A DNA stretch of 21,411 nt from Tiamatella sp964451715. Its GTDB lineage: Archaea; Thermoproteota; Thermoprotei_A; Sulfolobales; Acidilobaceae. The translations under genes were made by a program, and so were the position numbers. Location: NCBI GenBank assembly GCA_964451715.1, contig CAYVIZ010000021.1:1-21411 (forward strand). Reading direction: 5' to 3'. Below, one piece after another: positions 20,744 through 21,411 of the stretch. The notes below the pieces were generated by a model, which was given only the letters and a program-made list of their open reading frames with translations, was not told the DNA's origin and did not search any database. The stretch's first letter is position 1. Every line of letters starts with the position of its first letter.

Positions 20744-21406
20744 TTAACGGGCTATCCGGGCCAGAGTCTTATTGTACGCCCCGACCAGCGAGAGGAATAC
20801 CATGCCAGCCACCTCAACGGGATCCCCTGGAACCCTACTCCACCCAGTACAATCGGAGTACGCTTCCACCAGGGCTTTGTCAGGCGCTGGAGAGAGCGCG
20901 GCACCCTCGAGCACAGCAATACTCCACTCCAGAACCTCCTCGACACCGTCCACGCCTATGCATCCTATGAGCTCGAATACATCGACCAGAGGGCCCTCGA
21001 AGTAATCCTTCACCCTCCCATAGTCGTATAGAACAATCCTCTCAGCTATCTCGTCAAGCACCAGCCCAGCATTCAGGACCTCCTCAAGGTTTTCAGGCCA
21101 ATCAAGAAAGTAAGCCGCATAGAGGTGAGCGGCAAAGTCACCGGCCAGCTCACCAGCCTCCCGTGCCCAGAACCCCTCCTCAACATCTAACCATGAAGCC
21201 GGGAACACTTGTTGGCTAGCTATATCAATACCCAACAAGAACCACCTCAACCCTAGCTTTACCTCACACCCTATATAACCCGACGACAGCACAGAACCAT
21301 GGTAAACTTTAATAGAAGTTAACCCCTTGTAAACACAAGCAACGATAAAACAGATAGAGAACCCATACCTCCAATCGCTTCTCTCAAACATCCATTCCAA
21401 CCACAT
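20744..21406 (-). CDS. Protein of unknown function at the window edge
   Basis: This open frame has 220 aa; I do not recognise a family. The C-terminal 140 residues look like an acidic all-helical domain (EEGFWAREAGELAGDFAAHL, NLEEVLNAGLVLDEIAERIV, VEEVLEWSIAVLEGAALS). The first 60 residues are different: rich in Phe, Ile, Val, Cys and Tyr, with a hydrophobic run FSICFIVACVY. The codons there are T-ending and A/T-rich, unlike the rest. ATG 21406 lies only 5 bases from the window end and directly abuts a TTTATAT box, which would place transcription start near 21383, inside the frame. The true start may therefore be GTG at residue 39, or the gene may extend beyond the window in another way. Confidence 0.5.
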   Translation of the reverse strand: MWLEWMFERSDWRYGFSICFIVACVYKGLTSIKVYHGSVLSSGYIGCEVKLGLRWFLLGIDIASQQVFPASWLDVEEGFWAREAGELAGDFAAHLYAAYFLDWPENLEEVLNAGLVLDEIAERIVLYDYGRVKDYFEGPLVDVFELIGCIGVDGVEEVLEWSIAVLEGAALSPAPDKALVEAYSDCTGWSRVPGDPVEVAGMVFLSLVGAYNKTLARIAR

Positions 21407-21411
21407 ATAAA

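Noticed and set aside
1..21411. CRISPR array, insertion sequence, integrase or prophage
   Set aside because: I saw no regularly spaced repeats, transposase or recombinase motifs on either strand.

Overview
The window looks like chromosomal core sequence from a hyperthermophilic archaeon of the Thermoproteota (Crenarchaeota), most likely a Desulfurococcales/Pyrodictiaceae-like lineage. The order-level guess is inference. The domain-level call rests on archaeal-type genes (SRP54, hypusine-type IF5A, class I CCA-adding enzyme, XPD-type Fe-S helicase, AlaX), A/T-rich TATA-like boxes in the short intergenic gaps, GGTGA-type Shine-Dalgarno (SD) sites, AGG/ATA-rich codon use and very frequent TTG and GTG starts. 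I found no tRNA, rRNA, CRISPR array, insertion sequence or phage gene. Genes are packed tightly and no gene-free stretch exceeds 300 bases.

Layout. 1-1.8 kb: a Trp/Gly/Arg-rich small protein divergent from a winged-helix regulator, then a sirtuin. 1.9-6.9 kb: a DapA/NAL-family aldolase, a small NFU-like CxxC protein, a predicted methyltransferase, a cytoplasmic gamma-glutamyltranspeptidase-like Ntn hydrolase, a small membrane protein and a nitroreductase. 7-11.1 kb, all on the minus strand: IF5A, SRP54, a TrmY-like SPOUT methyltransferase and an XPD-family helicase. 11.3-15.3 kb: CCA-adding enzyme overlapping a COG2112-type kinase, converging on RNase Z, which lies downstream of a secreted, membrane-anchored transglutaminase-like protein. 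15.3-18.5 kb: a DUF104-like protein, a degenerate radical-SAM-like protein, and a divergent AlaX plus AmmeMemoRadiSam-type radical SAM pair. 18.6-21.4 kb: an aminotransferase, an unknown 168-aa protein, a C2H2 zinc-finger protein and an unknown protein reaching the window edge.

Several genes share a tRNA or translation theme (CCA addition, 3' end cleavage, tRNA methylation, mischarged-tRNA editing, IF5A, SRP54). The observation I consider most novel is the 290-aa protein at 15676-16548. It aligns along its length with the intact radical SAM enzyme at 17373-18464, including an identical C-x2-C-x22-C-x2-C tail, but the first cysteine of the CxxxCxxC triad is lysine. The two are transcribed away from each other out of one short promoter region, which suggests a catalytic/non-catalytic partnership.

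Other points of interest are a probable AUU/AUA start in the TrmY-like gene, palindromes or shared TATA boxes in most divergent promoters, a folded element between two convergent genes, and 15-26 base tail overlaps in five of seven convergent gene pairs.
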